This document shows, in pieces, positions 7,847-17,492 of a stretch of 64,000 nucleotides of DNA. The stretch is from positions 2,247,299 to 2,311,298 of the forward strand of contig NZ_CM001837.1 in assembly GCF_000355805.1 (NCBI RefSeq), read 5' to 3'. The translations under genes and the position numbers were made by a program. The stretch's first letter is position 1, and each line of letters opens with the position of its first letter. The notes under the pieces are model-generated. The model did no database searches and was not told the origin of the DNA. It saw only the letters and a program-made list of their open reading frames with translations. This DNA is from Dokdonia sp. PRO95. GTDB lineage: Bacteria; Bacteroidota; Bacteroidia; Flavobacteriales; Flavobacteriaceae.

Positions 7847-8635
7847 ATGAAAATAGCAATCATAGGAACGGGGAATTTAGGTCTTGCCATCGCAAAAGGA
7901 CTCATCACAAATAATGCGGTGACTAGCTTATATCTTACGAAAAGAGATATTTCTAGTATCGAAAAATGGGATGCGTACAAGGAAGTAACAACTACGAGTG
8001 ATAACCGTGAGGCTGTTGTAAAAAGTGACATTCTCATTTTTGCAGTACAGCCAGGTCATTTTGCAGGTATACTTGAGGATATTAAAGAATTGCTTACTGA
8101 GAAACACATTATTATCTCTACGATAACTGGTTTTAAAGTGCCACAAATCGCTGAAATTGTAGGAGACAATCAATTTATAATACGAGCGATGCCCAACACC
8201 GCTATTGCTGTAGGTCAAAGTATGACCTGTTTATGTAGTAATACACTAGGTGAAAAGCGCATTGCCATAGCCGAAGCCATTTTTAACAAACTAGGCACAA
8301 CTCTTATTATTCCAGAAGGACAAATGCAAGCTGCTACGGTAATCTGTGCGAGCGGTATTGCTTTTTGGATGAGATTGATAAGGGCAACTACGCAGGGAGC
8401 CATACAGTTAGGTTTTGACGCAAAAGAAGCGCAAGAACTTGCTATGCAAACCTGTCTAGGAGCTGCCACGCTCGTTATTAAATCTGGAAACCACCCAGAA
8501 GCAGAAATTGATAAAGTAACTACGCCTAAAGGCTGTACCATAGAAGGTCTCAATGAGATGGAACATTCAGGTTTAAGCTCTTCTCTCATAAAGGGAATCG
8601 TGGCTAGTTATCAAAAAATTAATAGCATCTCATAG
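7847..8635 (+). CDS. proC: Pyrroline-5-carboxylate reductase
   Basis: Last step of proline synthesis, P5C to proline with NAD(P)H. N-terminal Rossmann motif IAIIGTGNLGLAIAKGL; C-terminal P5CR dimerisation domain with TTPKGCTIEGLNEME, the family signature. 262 residues. It sits inside the arginine operon between argC and argD, 18 bases after argC. The semialdehyde of glutamate or ornithine links the two pathways, so co-expression makes sense. Confidence 0.93.
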   Translation: MKIAIIGTGNLGLAIAKGLITNNAVTSLYLTKRDISSIEKWDAYKEVTTTSDNREAVVKSDILIFAVQPGHFAGILEDIKELLTEKHIIISTITGFKVPQIAEIVGDNQFIIRAMPNTAIAVGQSMTCLCSNTLGEKRIAIAEAIFNKLGTTLIIPEGQMQAATVICASGIAFWMRLIRATTQGAIQLGFDAKEAQELAMQTCLGAATLVIKSGNHPEAEIDKVTTPKGCTIEGLNEMEHSGLSSSLIKGIVASYQKINSIS

Positions 8636-8653
8636 TGCAAAAAAATAGAGAGT

Positions 8654-9778
8654 ATGAAATTATTTGATGTATATCCACTTTATGATGTTGCTCCTGTTAA
8701 GGCACAGGGATGCTATGTGTATGATCAAAGTGGTCAAGAGTATCTTGATTTATATGGCGGTCACGCGGTGATCTCTATAGGTCACGGGCATCCTCATTAT
8801 ATAGAGAAATTAAAAACGCAGATGGATGCCATAGGGTTTTACTCTAACGCAGTTCAAAATCCGCTGCAGGTGGAGGTTGCTCAGAAATTAGGAGCGCTTT
8901 CTGGTTGTGATGATTATGATTTGTTTTTCTGTAACTCAGGAGCAGAGGCAAATGAGAACGGATTAAAACTAGCGTCATTTGACACAGGTAAAAGTCGCGT
9001 GCTAGCGTTTAAAAACAGCTTTCACGGGAGAACATCTGCCGCCGTAGCAGCTACTGATAATCCTAACATCGTGGCACCTATAAATGCACAACACAAAGTA
9101 TCCATACTTGATCTGGGCAATACAGAGCAACTAGAGGAAACTTTGCAACAAGGAGATTGCTGTGCAGTGATTTTAGAATTTATACAAGGTGTAGGAGGTT
9201 TAGATCAATCTACAGAAGTGTTTTATCAAGATGTTGCCGCGCTTTGTAAAAAGTATGATGTAAAACTCATTGCAGACGAGGTGCAATCTGGTTTTGGTAG
9301 ATCTGGAGAGTTTTTTGCTTTTCAGAAATATAATATCACGCCAGACATTATCACCATTGCAAAAGGAATGGGTAACGGTTTTCCTGTGGGCGGTGTGCTG
9401 GTGCATCACTCTATTGAGGCGCGATATGGGATGCTGGGAACGACCTTTGGCGGTAATCATCTTGCTTGCGCTGCTACACTGGCAGTTCTCGAAGTGATTG
9501 AGAAGGAGCATTTGATGGCACACGCAAAGGAAATAGAAACCTACTTTAGGGAGAAAGCACTTGCATTTGGCAATCGGGTGACTGTTAAAGGTCGCGGACT
9601 AATGCTAGGGCTAGACTTAGGCTACGATGTAGGAGCATTACGCAAAAAACTAATCTACGAGTACCACATTTTTACGGGAGGGGCAAAAAACAAACACGTG
9701 CTCAGAATACTTCCACCACTTACGATTCAAAAACCACAGATAGATTTACTATTTGAAGCATTACACAAGGAGTTATGA
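8654..9778 (+). CDS. argD: Acetylornithine (or succinylornithine) aminotransferase
   Basis: Class III PLP aminotransferase, 374 residues. The PLP phosphate-binding segment is NSGAEANE (about residue 94), the PLP-ring Asp is Asp208 in ADEVQSGFGRSG, and the Schiff-base lysine is Lys237 in IAKGMGNGFPVGG. It converts acylglutamate semialdehyde to acylornithine. Its stop overlaps the start of the transcarbamylase gene by 4 bases. Whether the natural acyl group is acetyl or succinyl is open; Bacteroides uses succinyl. Confidence 0.92.
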   Translation: MKLFDVYPLYDVAPVKAQGCYVYDQSGQEYLDLYGGHAVISIGHGHPHYIEKLKTQMDAIGFYSNAVQNPLQVEVAQKLGALSGCDDYDLFFCNSGAEANENGLKLASFDTGKSRVLAFKNSFHGRTSAAVAATDNPNIVAPINAQHKVSILDLGNTEQLEETLQQGDCCAVILEFIQGVGGLDQSTEVFYQDVAALCKKYDVKLIADEVQSGFGRSGEFFAFQKYNITPDIITIAKGMGNGFPVGGVLVHHSIEARYGMLGTTFGGNHLACAATLAVLEVIEKEHLMAHAKEIETYFREKALAFGNRVTVKGRGLMLGLDLGYDVGALRKKLIYEYHIFTGGAKNKHVLRILPPLTIQKPQIDLLFEALHKEL

Positions 9779-10740
9779 AGAACTACATATCTATAAATGA
9801 TATCCCAAATTTAGAAATGGCGATTAAAGAAGCGCTGTATATGAAGGAGTATCCGTACGCTTTCGCGAAAGCGGGAAAACAAAAAACCTTAGGTCTTCTA
9901 TTTTTTAACTCGAGCTTACGTACAAGATTAAGCACAGAAAAGGCTGCCAAAAACCTTGGGATGGAAACAATGACACTCAATGTAAATAGTGATAGCTGGC
10001 AACTAGAGTTTGAAGATGGTACTGTGATGGATGGCACAAAAGCAGAGCATATTAAAGAGGCTGCGCAGGTGTTATCGCAATATTGTGATGTGCTTGCCGT
10101 GAGAGCTTTTCCTGGGCTGGTAGATAAAAGTCAAGATGAGCTAGAGGTCGTACTTTCTGCATTTATGCAATATGGGAGTGTGCCGGTTGTAAATTTGGAG
10201 AGCAGTACGGCGCATCCGCTACAAGGCTTTACAGATGCAATCACGATTTACGAACTCACCGAAAGTTTACGTGCAGTAAATAAAAAACCTAATGTCGTGT
10301 TGACCTGGGCGCCACACCCTAAAGCCTTGCCGCACGCAGTTGCAAACTCATTTGTACAGACTATGCAAAAGGCAAATGTAAATTTCACAATTACTAATCC
10401 AGAGGGTTATGATCTTAACCCAGAGATACGTGGTGAAGTACCGGTGATTCATAACCAGAAAGAAGCCTTTGCAAATGCTGATATCATTTATGTAAAAAAC
10501 TGGAGCAGCTATGAAGATTATGGTAAGGTGCAATCGCAAGACAGTAACTGGATGATTAATGCCGAAAAACTTAAGGGAACCAATCAAGCCAAAGTAATGC
10601 ATTGCCTACCTGTGCGTCGTAACGTTGTCATTGCAGATGATGTGCTAGACACCGAGTCAAGCGCTGTAATCGAGCAAGCTGGTAATAGAACGTGGGCTGC
10701 ACAATGGGTGCTTAAAAACATACTCGACAATGATGAATAA
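9775..10740 (+). CDS. argF': N-acylornithine carbamoyltransferase (SOTCase/AOTCase family)
   Basis: Transfers carbamoyl from carbamoyl phosphate to acylornithine, the route used by Bacteroides (succinyl) and Xanthomonas (acetyl). The carbamoyl-phosphate loop is SSLRTRLS (residues 47-54) and the C-terminal HCLPVRRN is the family's ornithine-side motif. The specificity loop reads MDGTKAEH, with Ala90 where the Bacteroides enzyme has Pro90 (succinyl) and the Xanthomonas enzyme has Glu92 (acetyl), aligned from memory. 321 residues. It overlaps argD by 4 bases and argB by 11. A palindrome copy is read as YAFAKAG at residues 28-34. Confidence 0.92.
   Translation: MKNYISINDIPNLEMAIKEALYMKEYPYAFAKAGKQKTLGLLFFNSSLRTRLSTEKAAKNLGMETMTLNVNSDSWQLEFEDGTVMDGTKAEHIKEAAQVLSQYCDVLAVRAFPGLVDKSQDELEVVLSAFMQYGSVPVVNLESSTAHPLQGFTDAITIYELTESLRAVNKKPNVVLTWAPHPKALPHAVANSFVQTMQKANVNFTITNPEGYDLNPEIRGEVPVIHNQKEAFANADIIYVKNWSSYEDYGKVQSQDSNWMINAEKLKGTNQAKVMHCLPVRRNVVIADDVLDTESSAVIEQAGNRTWAAQWVLKNILDNDE
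9858..9873. repeat. Palindrome copy 5 (16 bp perfect), in argF'
   Basis: CGCTTTCGCGAAAGCG, read as AFAKA near the N-terminus, apparently replacing rather than lengthening the sequence relative to the Bacteroides homologue as I remember it. Confidence 0.92.
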
Positions 10741-11515
10741 ACAGCAACTTACCGTAGTGAAAATAGGTGGAGACATTGTAGATTATGATGAGCTACTCAC
10801 CTCATTTTACACGCATTTTAAGGCAATTTCTGGTCCAGCTATAATCATACACGGTGGAGGAAATAAAGCATCTACTTTACAAGAGCAGCTGGGTTATGTT
10901 CCAGTAAAAGTAGACGGGAGAAGGGTAACAGATGAGACTACGCTGGAGGTTGTGACAATGGTGTATGCTGGACTTCTCAACAAGAAACTTGTCGCTGGCC
11001 TGCAGGCAAAAGGTAAAAACACCATAGGACTTTCTGGAGCAGATGGTGATGCCGTGAGAGCGCATAAACGCGAAGTGACGACGGTAGATTATGGTTTTGT
11101 AGGAGATATTAATAGAGTGAATGTGAGTTTTATAAATGACCTCCTTTCTGATGGTAAAGTACCTGTGTTTTCTGCAATTACGCACGATGGTAATGGGCAA
11201 TTACTCAACACCAATGCAGATACACTCGCTGCCAAAATTGCGGTAGCAATGAGCTCTCTCTACAACGTTCAGTTGTTTTATTGTTTTACAAAACCAGGTG
11301 TTCTTGAAGATGTAAACAATGATGAATCGATAGTAACGCGCATAGATAAAGGGCTTTATAAAGAGATGAAAACAGCAGGACAAATATTTGAAGGTATGAT
11401 TCCAAAACTAGATACTGCTTTTGAGGCGCTAGATCAAGGCGTTATGAGAGTGCATCTGGGCGAGGTTGATATACTGAGTGATAACACTATAAAACACACG
11501 ACACTATGTCTTTAA
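10730..11515 (+). CDS. argB: Acetylglutamate kinase
   Basis: Phosphorylates N-acylglutamate. The amino-acid kinase fold is shown by VVKIGGDIVDY at the N-terminus, the IIHGGGNKAS glycine loop (about residue 40), and the DGRRVTDETTLEVV segment. 261 residues, close to the E. coli-type ArgB. It lacks an obvious N-terminal extension of the arginine-inhibited hexameric type, which suggests it is not the main allosteric target (inference). It overlaps the upstream gene by 11 bases and argE by 10. Confidence 0.93.
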   Translation: MMNKQQLTVVKIGGDIVDYDELLTSFYTHFKAISGPAIIIHGGGNKASTLQEQLGYVPVKVDGRRVTDETTLEVVTMVYAGLLNKKLVAGLQAKGKNTIGLSGADGDAVRAHKREVTTVDYGFVGDINRVNVSFINDLLSDGKVPVFSAITHDGNGQLLNTNADTLAAKIAVAMSSLYNVQLFYCFTKPGVLEDVNNDESIVTRIDKGLYKEMKTAGQIFEGMIPKLDTAFEALDQGVMRVHLGEVDILSDNTIKHTTLCL

Positions 11516-12576
11516 AAACTCAAATAGATAGCGCCGTAGGACTACTGCAATCACTCATTGAGACCCAAAGTTTTTCTAGTGAAGAAGATGGCACAGCTCT
11601 ACTTATCATAAACTGGCTAGAGGAGAAGGGGATTACGCTTTCGCGAAAGCGTAACAACATCTATGCATTTAATAAACATTATGACGCATCAAAACCGTTA
11701 TTGCTTCTCAACTCGCATCACGATACGGTTAAGCCAAATAAAGGATACACAAGAGATCCTTATAATGCCGAAATTAAGGACGGAAAATTGTACGGTCTAG
11801 GAAGTAACGATGCAGGTGCAAGTCTTGTAGGGTTGCTTACTGCGTTTGTACATTTTTATGAGCGTGAGGATTTGTCTCATAATATTGTAATTGTAGCTTC
11901 TGCCGAAGAAGAATCAAGTGGTCCTAATGGTCTTAATAGTATGCTTGCGCATCTGCCAGAGATAGATGTTGCCATTGTAGGCGAGCCTACACTAATGAAC
12001 CTCGCCATTGCCGAAAAGGGGTTGGTGGTTTTTGACGCCGTAGTAAAAGGAACGGCAGGTCACGCAGCTCATATAAAGGAGAATATGGCTATTTATAATG
12101 TGATAGAAACCCTGCAGTGGTTTGAAAATATAACTTTTGATAAAGTGTCTGATACGCTGGGAGCTACTAAGGTTACAGTTACTCAAATTAATGCAGGTAG
12201 TCAGCATAATGTAGTGCCTAGTCAGGTAGAGCTCGTTATAGATGTGAGAGTAAATGAACATTACAGCAATCAAGAAATCGCCGATTATATGGTGGCAAAT
12301 GTGCCGTGTGACACGATACAACCACGGTCATTGCGGCTAAATAGTTCGCGTATCCCAAAAGAGCACAAGCTCGTACAAGCAGGAATAGCGTTAGGCAGAG
12401 AGACCTATGGATCACCTACCTTATCTGATCAAGCCTGCTTGTCTTGCCCATCTTTAAAACTAGGTATAGGTGACAGCACTCGCTCTCATATGGCAGATGA
12501 GTTTGTCTATGTACACGAGATAGAGCAGGGGATTCCATTATATATTGATCTTCTAGAAAAATTTTTAACCGCATAA
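11506..12576 (+). CDS. argE: Acetylornithine deacetylase family M20 amidohydrolase
   Basis: Removes the acyl group from acylcitrulline (when the transcarbamylase acts on acylornithine, as here) or acylornithine. Two-zinc M20 motifs are present: LLLNSHHDTVKP (His72, Asp74 region), GSNDAGAS (bridging Asp102), SAEEESSG (general base Glu134 and Glu135) and VGEPT (Glu160). The dimerisation domain TAGHAAH follows. 356 residues. It overlaps argB by 10 bases. A 22-bp palindrome copy, the longest in the window, is read as ITLSRKRN at residues 43-50. Confidence 0.92.
   Translation: MSLKTQIDSAVGLLQSLIETQSFSSEEDGTALLIINWLEEKGITLSRKRNNIYAFNKHYDASKPLLLLNSHHDTVKPNKGYTRDPYNAEIKDGKLYGLGSNDAGASLVGLLTAFVHFYEREDLSHNIVIVASAEEESSGPNGLNSMLAHLPEIDVAIVGEPTLMNLAIAEKGLVVFDAVVKGTAGHAAHIKENMAIYNVIETLQWFENITFDKVSDTLGATKVTVTQINAGSQHNVVPSQVELVIDVRVNEHYSNQEIADYMVANVPCDTIQPRSLRLNSSRIPKEHKLVQAGIALGRETYGSPTLSDQACLSCPSLKLGIGDSTRSHMADEFVYVHEIEQGIPLYIDLLEKFLTA
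11633..11654. repeat. Palindrome copy 6 (22 bp perfect, longest), in argE
   Basis: The CGCTTTCGCGAAAGCG centre is extended by TTA / TAA on the two sides. Read as TLSRKR between the helix and first strand of the M20 domain. Confidence 0.93.
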
Positions 12577-12630
12577 ATAATAAGGGTTGTTGCAATAGTG
12601 TGAACAGCATAACCTTCTAATAAGATACCT

Positions 12631-13914
12631 ATGAAACTTTGGGAAAAAGGAATACCAACAGATCAAAAAATAGAAGCATTTACGGTGGGTAATGATCGTG
12701 AGATTGATATCCATATTGCTAAGTATGATTTGCTAGCCAGCAAGGCACACGCAACAATGCTTGCATCTGTAGGCCTACTTACACAAGAGGAGAGCGAGCA
12801 GTTAAATAAGCAATTAGACCTTATGCTCAATCAAGAGCAGGAAGGAGCATTTGTTATAGAAGCAGATTTTGAAGATGTACATTCTAAGATAGAAAGTGAC
12901 CTTGTAAAAGCACTGGGAGATACCGGTAAAAAAATACACACAGCGAGATCTCGTAATGACCAAGTTCTTGTGGCGTTAAACCTTTATTTCAAAGCAGAGT
13001 TATCTCAAATAACTGAAGGCGTAGAGAAGTTGTTTGACACACTTCTCAAACTTGCAGAGGCGCATAAAAACACCTTGCTGCCTGGATATACGCACCTTCA
13101 AGTGGCAATGCCGTCATCATTTGGGCTTTGGTTTTCTGCCTATGCGGAGTTACTTATAGATGATCTTTACTTACTCAAAGCAGCGCAGAAGGTAGTAGAT
13201 CAAAATCCGCTGGGGAGTGCAGCTGGATATGGATCTAGTTTTCCTATCGATAGAGAGATGACTACCGCGCAACTTCAATTTGCCGATTTGAAATATAATG
13301 TAATTGCAGCCCAACTCTCAAGAGGGAAGTCTGAGCGTACGGTAACGCAAGCAGTTGCAAATATTGCAAATACCTTGAGTCGTTTTGCAATGGATATATG
13401 TTTGTACTGCTCTCAAAATTTTGGATTCATTAAGTTTCCAGATGCACTTACTACGGGCAGTAGTATTATGCCGCACAAAAAGAATCCAGATGTATTCGAG
13501 CTTTTGCGTGGTAAGTGTAATCAGTTACAAGCAATCCCACAGGAAATGATTATGATAACAAATAATTTGCCAAGTGGTTACCATAGAGATTACCAGTTAC
13601 TCAAAGAAAATGCTATCAAGTCTGTTGAGGATCTCAAAGTAGTGCTAGATATTTTTGAGTTCTCTATTGCTCAGGTACAAGTGCAGGATGTTAATCTAGA
13701 TGATGAGAAGTATCAACACCTCTTTACAGTAGATGCTATTAATGATCTTGTAACCGCAGGAGTGTCTTTTAGAGAAGCATATAAGCAAATAGGGGAGCAG
13801 GTAGAAAATGGTTCTTTTAAAGCGGGAAATACAAAGGAGCACTCACACTTAGGAAGTATACATAACCTAGGTCTAGATAAGATACAAGCCAAATTTGACA
13901 AGGCGGTATCTTAA
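12631..13914 (+). CDS. argH: Argininosuccinate lyase
   Basis: Final arginine step, argininosuccinate to arginine and fumarate. The fumarase/aspartase superfamily signature GSSIMPHKKNPD is present (about residue 277), as are HTARSRNDQ and TVTQAVANI segments. 427 residues, slightly shorter than the E. coli enzyme. A 54-base gap separates it from argE with no clear terminator, so it is probably the last gene of the operon. No palindrome copy occurs in it. Confidence 0.95.
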   Translation: MKLWEKGIPTDQKIEAFTVGNDREIDIHIAKYDLLASKAHATMLASVGLLTQEESEQLNKQLDLMLNQEQEGAFVIEADFEDVHSKIESDLVKALGDTGKKIHTARSRNDQVLVALNLYFKAELSQITEGVEKLFDTLLKLAEAHKNTLLPGYTHLQVAMPSSFGLWFSAYAELLIDDLYLLKAAQKVVDQNPLGSAAGYGSSFPIDREMTTAQLQFADLKYNVIAAQLSRGKSERTVTQAVANIANTLSRFAMDICLYCSQNFGFIKFPDALTTGSSIMPHKKNPDVFELLRGKCNQLQAIPQEMIMITNNLPSGYHRDYQLLKENAIKSVEDLKVVLDIFEFSIAQVQVQDVNLDDEKYQHLFTVDAINDLVTAGVSFREAYKQIGEQVENGSFKAGNTKEHSHLGSIHNLGLDKIQAKFDKAVS

Positions 13915-13971
13915 TGAGTATAGAAGACTTTAGACACATAATGAGCTTGTGTAAAATAGTATCTTCGCACT

Positions 13972-14253
13972 ATGAGTAGCATTAAAACCTTTTTGCGTTC
14001 ATTACTAGAAATAGTAGAAAACGTATATGAAAACTCTCGCAAGGCAAGTAGAAAACGTACTTGGCATCAGCACGTGGTCCCCTATGAAGGGGACTGGGCT
14101 GTAAGGCGCGAGGGTAACAAGCGTATCACTTCAAAGCATCAAAAGCAGAGTACTGCCATACGTAAAGCAAAGAGTATTGCACGTAAACGCAAGGCAGATG
14201 TGATTATACACCGTGCAGGTGGTGGCATACGCGAGCGTATAAACTACGATTAA
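13972..14253 (+). CDS. DUF2188-containing small basic protein
   Basis: 93 residues, strongly basic. Residues 33-75 (VVPYEGDWAVRREGNKRITSK, followed by an Ala/Lys helix KAKSIARKRKADVIIH) match the DUF2188 pattern: a short beta sheet with conserved WxV and a helix ending in the VIIHxxxG strand. The family's function is unknown. It converges on leuB with stop codons overlapping by 4 bases. A CGATTA-AA-TAATCG inverted repeat spans the overlap. Confidence 0.75.
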   Translation: MSSIKTFLRSLLEIVENVYENSRKASRKRTWHQHVVPYEGDWAVRREGNKRITSKHQKQSTAIRKAKSIARKRKADVIIHRAGGGIRERINYD

Positions 14254-15365
14254 ATAATCGTGCTTTGTCCTGCGTGAATGTTTTTAAAATTACGGTTTGT
14301 GTCTTCTGGGTTTAAGATATAGTCTGCAATAAAATCACCCACTTTTGAAGTGCTTAATGGGTTTTCTGGTTTGAGATCTTCTGTTGTAAAACCTAGTTCT
14401 AAAGATTTTTCTACAGCGGTTTCTATGCTAGCAGCCTCGTCTTGAAGCCCTAGATGTCTCAATAACATCGCAGCAGATAAGATAGAAGCCAGCGGATTTG
14501 CAATTCCCTTGCCAGTAGCTTGTGGGTAAGAGCCGTGTATAGGCTCAAAAAGTGCATTTTCTGTACCTACAGAGGCAGAAGCTAAAAGTCCTATAGAACC
14601 TCCTATCACACTTGCCTCATCAGAAATAATATCACCAAACAAGTTTTCTGTCAAAATCACGTCAAACTGCTTTGGGTTTAAAATCATTTGCATCGCTGCA
14701 TTGTCTACAAAGAGAAAATCTACCGCTACATCTGGATATCCTTTTGCTATCTCAGTTACTGTTTTTCTCCACAGCCTTGACGTTTCTAGCACGTTTGCTT
14801 TATCTACGAGCGTCAATTTTTTTCGTCTGTTTTGAGCCTCTTTAAATGCTAGATGTGCCATTCTTGTAATTTCTTTTACAGAATATGAGCAACCGTCTGA
14901 GGCTACTTGACCATCATCACTAAGGTGTTTCTCACCAAAATAGATACCACCTGTGAGTTCGCGATAGATAGACATATCTGCGCCAGAAATGATCTCTCTT
15001 TTAAGAGGTGAATTATCTATAAGTTGCTCGTAAGCCTTCACAGGGCGTACATTACAAAAGAGTCCTAGTGATTTGCGAAGTCTCAAAAGGCCTTGCTCTG
15101 GACGAACTTTTGCTGTAGGGTCGTTATCATATTTGGGATCACCAATGGCCCCAAACAGTATAGCGTCTGATGCCTCGCAAATATCTAGTGTTTCCTCAGG
15201 AAGCGGGTTGCCCGTTGCGTCTATGGCGCAAGCACCCATCATTGCTTCTGTATATGTAAAGTGATGTCCGTATTCATCTGCTACTGCCTCTAGGGCTTTT
15301 TTTGCTTGAGCAGTAACTTCTGGTCCTATCCCGTCTCCAGGTATGATTGCAATATTAAAATCCAT
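14250..15365 (-). CDS. leuB: 3-isopropylmalate dehydrogenase
   Basis: NAD-dependent oxidative decarboxylation in leucine synthesis. N-terminal IAIIPGDGIGPEV, the Arg-rich substrate segment RPEQGLLRLRKSLGLF, the YRELTGGIYFG catalytic Tyr segment and NLFGDIISDEASVIGGSIGLLASAS (metal-binding Asp) are all intact. 371 residues. It is the last gene of leuACDB, 77 bases after leuD, with a small CGCCT-ACTA-AGGCG hairpin in the gap that has no T run. Confidence 0.95.
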   Translation of the reverse strand: MDFNIAIIPGDGIGPEVTAQAKKALEAVADEYGHHFTYTEAMMGACAIDATGNPLPEETLDICEASDAILFGAIGDPKYDNDPTAKVRPEQGLLRLRKSLGLFCNVRPVKAYEQLIDNSPLKREIISGADMSIYRELTGGIYFGEKHLSDDGQVASDGCSYSVKEITRMAHLAFKEAQNRRKKLTLVDKANVLETSRLWRKTVTEIAKGYPDVAVDFLFVDNAAMQMILNPKQFDVILTENLFGDIISDEASVIGGSIGLLASASVGTENALFEPIHGSYPQATGKGIANPLASILSAAMLLRHLGLQDEAASIETAVEKSLELGFTTEDLKPENPLSTSKVGDFIADYILNPEDTNRNFKNIHAGQSTII

Positions 15366-15442
15366 AGTGTGTGTTTGAATTATGTACTAAATCCCCGCCT
15401 TAGTAGGCGAGGATCTGGTAACCATTTATATATTGTGTTTTC

Positions 15443-16057
15443 TTAAAACACCATTCGTTCTTTTTCAAAGGCTTCTATTTCGGCCTTTTTACTTAGTAGA
15501 AAGTCGATATCATCATATCCATTAATCATACAAACCTTCTTGTAAGGATCTATTTCAAATTCCGCTTTCGTACTTCGACCTTGCTCAGCATAAACTCCGG
15601 CCATCTCAACTACCTGATTTTCTAGATCTATTGTAATAGGTAACTCAGGGTTTGCTTCTATACCTGCTAGTAATTCCTTAAGATACTTCGGCGTCACCTG
15701 AATAGGAAGCAAGCCGTTGTTAAGTGCATTACCTTTAAAAATATCTGCAAAAAAACTTGAGATCACGACCTTAAAACCATATCCTACAATTGCCCAGGCA
15801 GCGTGCTCACGGCTAGACCCACAACCAAAGTTATCTCCAGCTACCAGAATTTTTGCTCCAGCATATTGTGGTTTATTAATAGGAAACTCTGCATCCAGCG
15901 TTCCATCTTTTTTAAAGCGCCAGTCTCTAAAGACGTTATCACCAAATCCTTTTTTATCTGTCGCCTTCAGGAAGCGCGCAGGGATAATCTGGTCTGTGTC
16001 TATGTTTTCTATAGGTAGCGGTACCGCTGTGCTTATGAGTTTTGTGAATTTTTCCAT
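15443..16057 (-). CDS. leuD: 3-isopropylmalate dehydratase small subunit
   Basis: 204 residues, the swivelling small subunit that completes isopropylmalate isomerase with LeuC. Diagnostic segments are [14 protein letters not shown] near the N-terminus and [17 protein letters not shown], the substrate-binding loop. Its ATG abuts the leuC stop with a one-base overlap, so the subunits are made stoichiometrically. Confidence 0.95.
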   Translation of the reverse strand: MEKFTKLISTAVPLPIENIDTDQIIPARFLKATDKKGFGDNVFRDWRFKKDGTLDAEFPINKPQYAGAKILVAGDNFGCGSSREHAAWAIVGYGFKVVISSFFADIFKGNALNNGLLPIQVTPKYLKELLAGIEANPELPITIDLENQVVEMAGVYAEQGRSTKAEFEIDPYKKVCMINGYDDIDFLLSKKAEIEAFEKERMVF

Positions 16058-17442
16058 TAGGCTACAGCTTCTTTTGTGACGTCTACTATTTTTCCTGCAA
16101 TGGCAGTTGCGGCAGCTACAAGGGGAGAAGCGAGTATTGTTCTCGCACCTTGACCTTGGCGGCCTTCAAAATTTCTATTTGAGGTAGAAACACAGTACTC
16201 TCCAGCGGGAATTTTATCATCATTCATCGCTAGACAGGCTGAACAGCCAGGCTGCCGTAAGGCAAACCCAGCCTCTTCAAACACCTCTTTAAGCCCCTCT
16301 TCTTCGAGTTGCTTTGCTACTTGTTGTGAGCCAGGTACGAGCCAGGCGTTCACATTTGCAGCTTTATGTTTTCCGCGCACGTATGATGCGGCTATTCTAA
16401 AATCTTCTATTCTTGAGTTTGTACAACTTCCTAAAAACACATAATTAATCGGCGTGTCTAGTAATTGTGCTCCACCTTTGAAGTTCATATACTCCAGCGC
16501 TTTCTCAAAGGTCATATCGCCTTTTTCAGGTATGGCGCCGTTTATTTTTATTCCCATTCCTGGGTTTGTGCCGTAGGTGATCATAGGTGCTATATCTTCG
16601 GCATCAAAGTGATATTCTTTGTCAAAAGTGGCGTCTTGATCTGTAGGGAGTGTTTTCCAGTAGGATACCGCTTTCGCGAAAGCGTCACCCTGCGGAGCAA
16701 ATTTGCGTCCTTCTACATAATCAAAAGTGGTTTGATCTGGGGCAATCATACCGCCACGAGCACCCATCTCGATACTCATATTACAAACCGTCATACGACC
16801 TTCCATACTCATCTCCTCAAAAACATTACCCGCATACTCACAGAAGTAACCTGTACCGGCATTAGTGCCAATTTTTGAAATGATGTACAAAATCACATCC
16901 TTAGGAGAAACGTGTGGTGCAAGTGTTCCATTTACAGAAACGCGTAAGCTTTTAGGCTTGTTAAGTAACAAGCTCTGACTCGCAAATACTTGTCCCACCT
17001 GACTCGTCCCGATACCAAAGGCAATAGTGCCAAAAGCTCCGTGCGTTGAGGTGTGACTATCGCCACAAACCATAGTCATACCTGGTTGTGTGATGCCCAG
17101 TTCTGGTGCCATCACGTGTACAATACCATTGTACTTGTGACCTAGACCATAGAGGGTGATGTTGTGTTTCTCACAGTTTTCTGTGAGTTGTTGTAATTGC
17201 TTGCGAGACATCTCATCTCTAATAGGTAAATGCTGATCTTGAGTTGGGGTATTATGATCCGCCGTGGCAACTATTTGATCTGGACGCGCTACAGCAATGC
17301 CACGTTCCTCAAGCTCATTAAATGCCTGCGGACTTGTCACTTCGTGTATCAAGTGCTTGTCTATATATAAGATTTGGGGTCCGTTATCTACCGTGTCTAC
17401 CACGTGTGCATCCCAGACTTTATCAAATAGTGTTTTTCCCAT
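16057..17442 (-). CDS. leuC: 3-isopropylmalate dehydratase large subunit
   Basis: Aconitase-family subunit with a [4Fe-4S] cluster. The cluster cysteines lie in FLGSCTNSR (about residue 334) and in the [10 protein letters not shown] segment near residue 395. The [12 protein letters not shown] motif is intact. 461 residues. A palindrome copy is read as [10 protein letters not shown] in a surface-type region near residue 257. Confidence 0.95.
   Translation of the reverse strand: MGKTLFDKVWDAHVVDTVDNGPQILYIDKHLIHEVTSPQAFNELEERGIAVARPDQIVATADHNTPTQDQHLPIRDEMSRKQLQQLTENCEKHNITLYGLGHKYNGIVHVMAPELGITQPGMTMVCGDSHTSTHGAFGTIAFGIGTSQVGQVFASQSLLLNKPKSLRVSVNGTLAPHVSPKDVILYIISKIGTNAGTGYFCEYAGNVFEEMSMEGRMTVCNMSIEMGARGGMIAPDQTTFDYVEGRKFAPQGDAFAKAVSYWKTLPTDQDATFDKEYHFDAEDIAPMITYGTNPGMGIKINGAIPEKGDMTFEKALEYMNFKGGAQLLDTPINYVFLGSCTNSRIEDFRIAASYVRGKHKAANVNAWLVPGSQQVAKQLEEEGLKEVFEEAGFALRQPGCSACLAMNDDKIPAGEYCVSTSNRNFEGRQGQGARTILASPLVAAATAIAGKIVDVTKEAVA
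16669..16684. repeat. Palindrome copy 7 (16 bp perfect), in leuC
   Basis: CGCTTTCGCGAAAGCG, read on the minus strand as AFAKA. Confidence 0.92.
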
Positions 17443-17492
17443 TGCTATGTATGCTCTCGTAAATTACGTGTGTAATTATGATTTTTTATAAG

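Noticed and set aside
15366-15442. Hairpin CGCCT-ACTA-AGGCG between leuD and leuB as a terminator
   Set aside because: The stem is short and no T run follows in either direction; leuB is needed in the same operon.
15563-15580. CCGCTTTCGTACTTCG in leuD as another palindrome copy
   Set aside because: Only the left half matches; the core is not palindromic.
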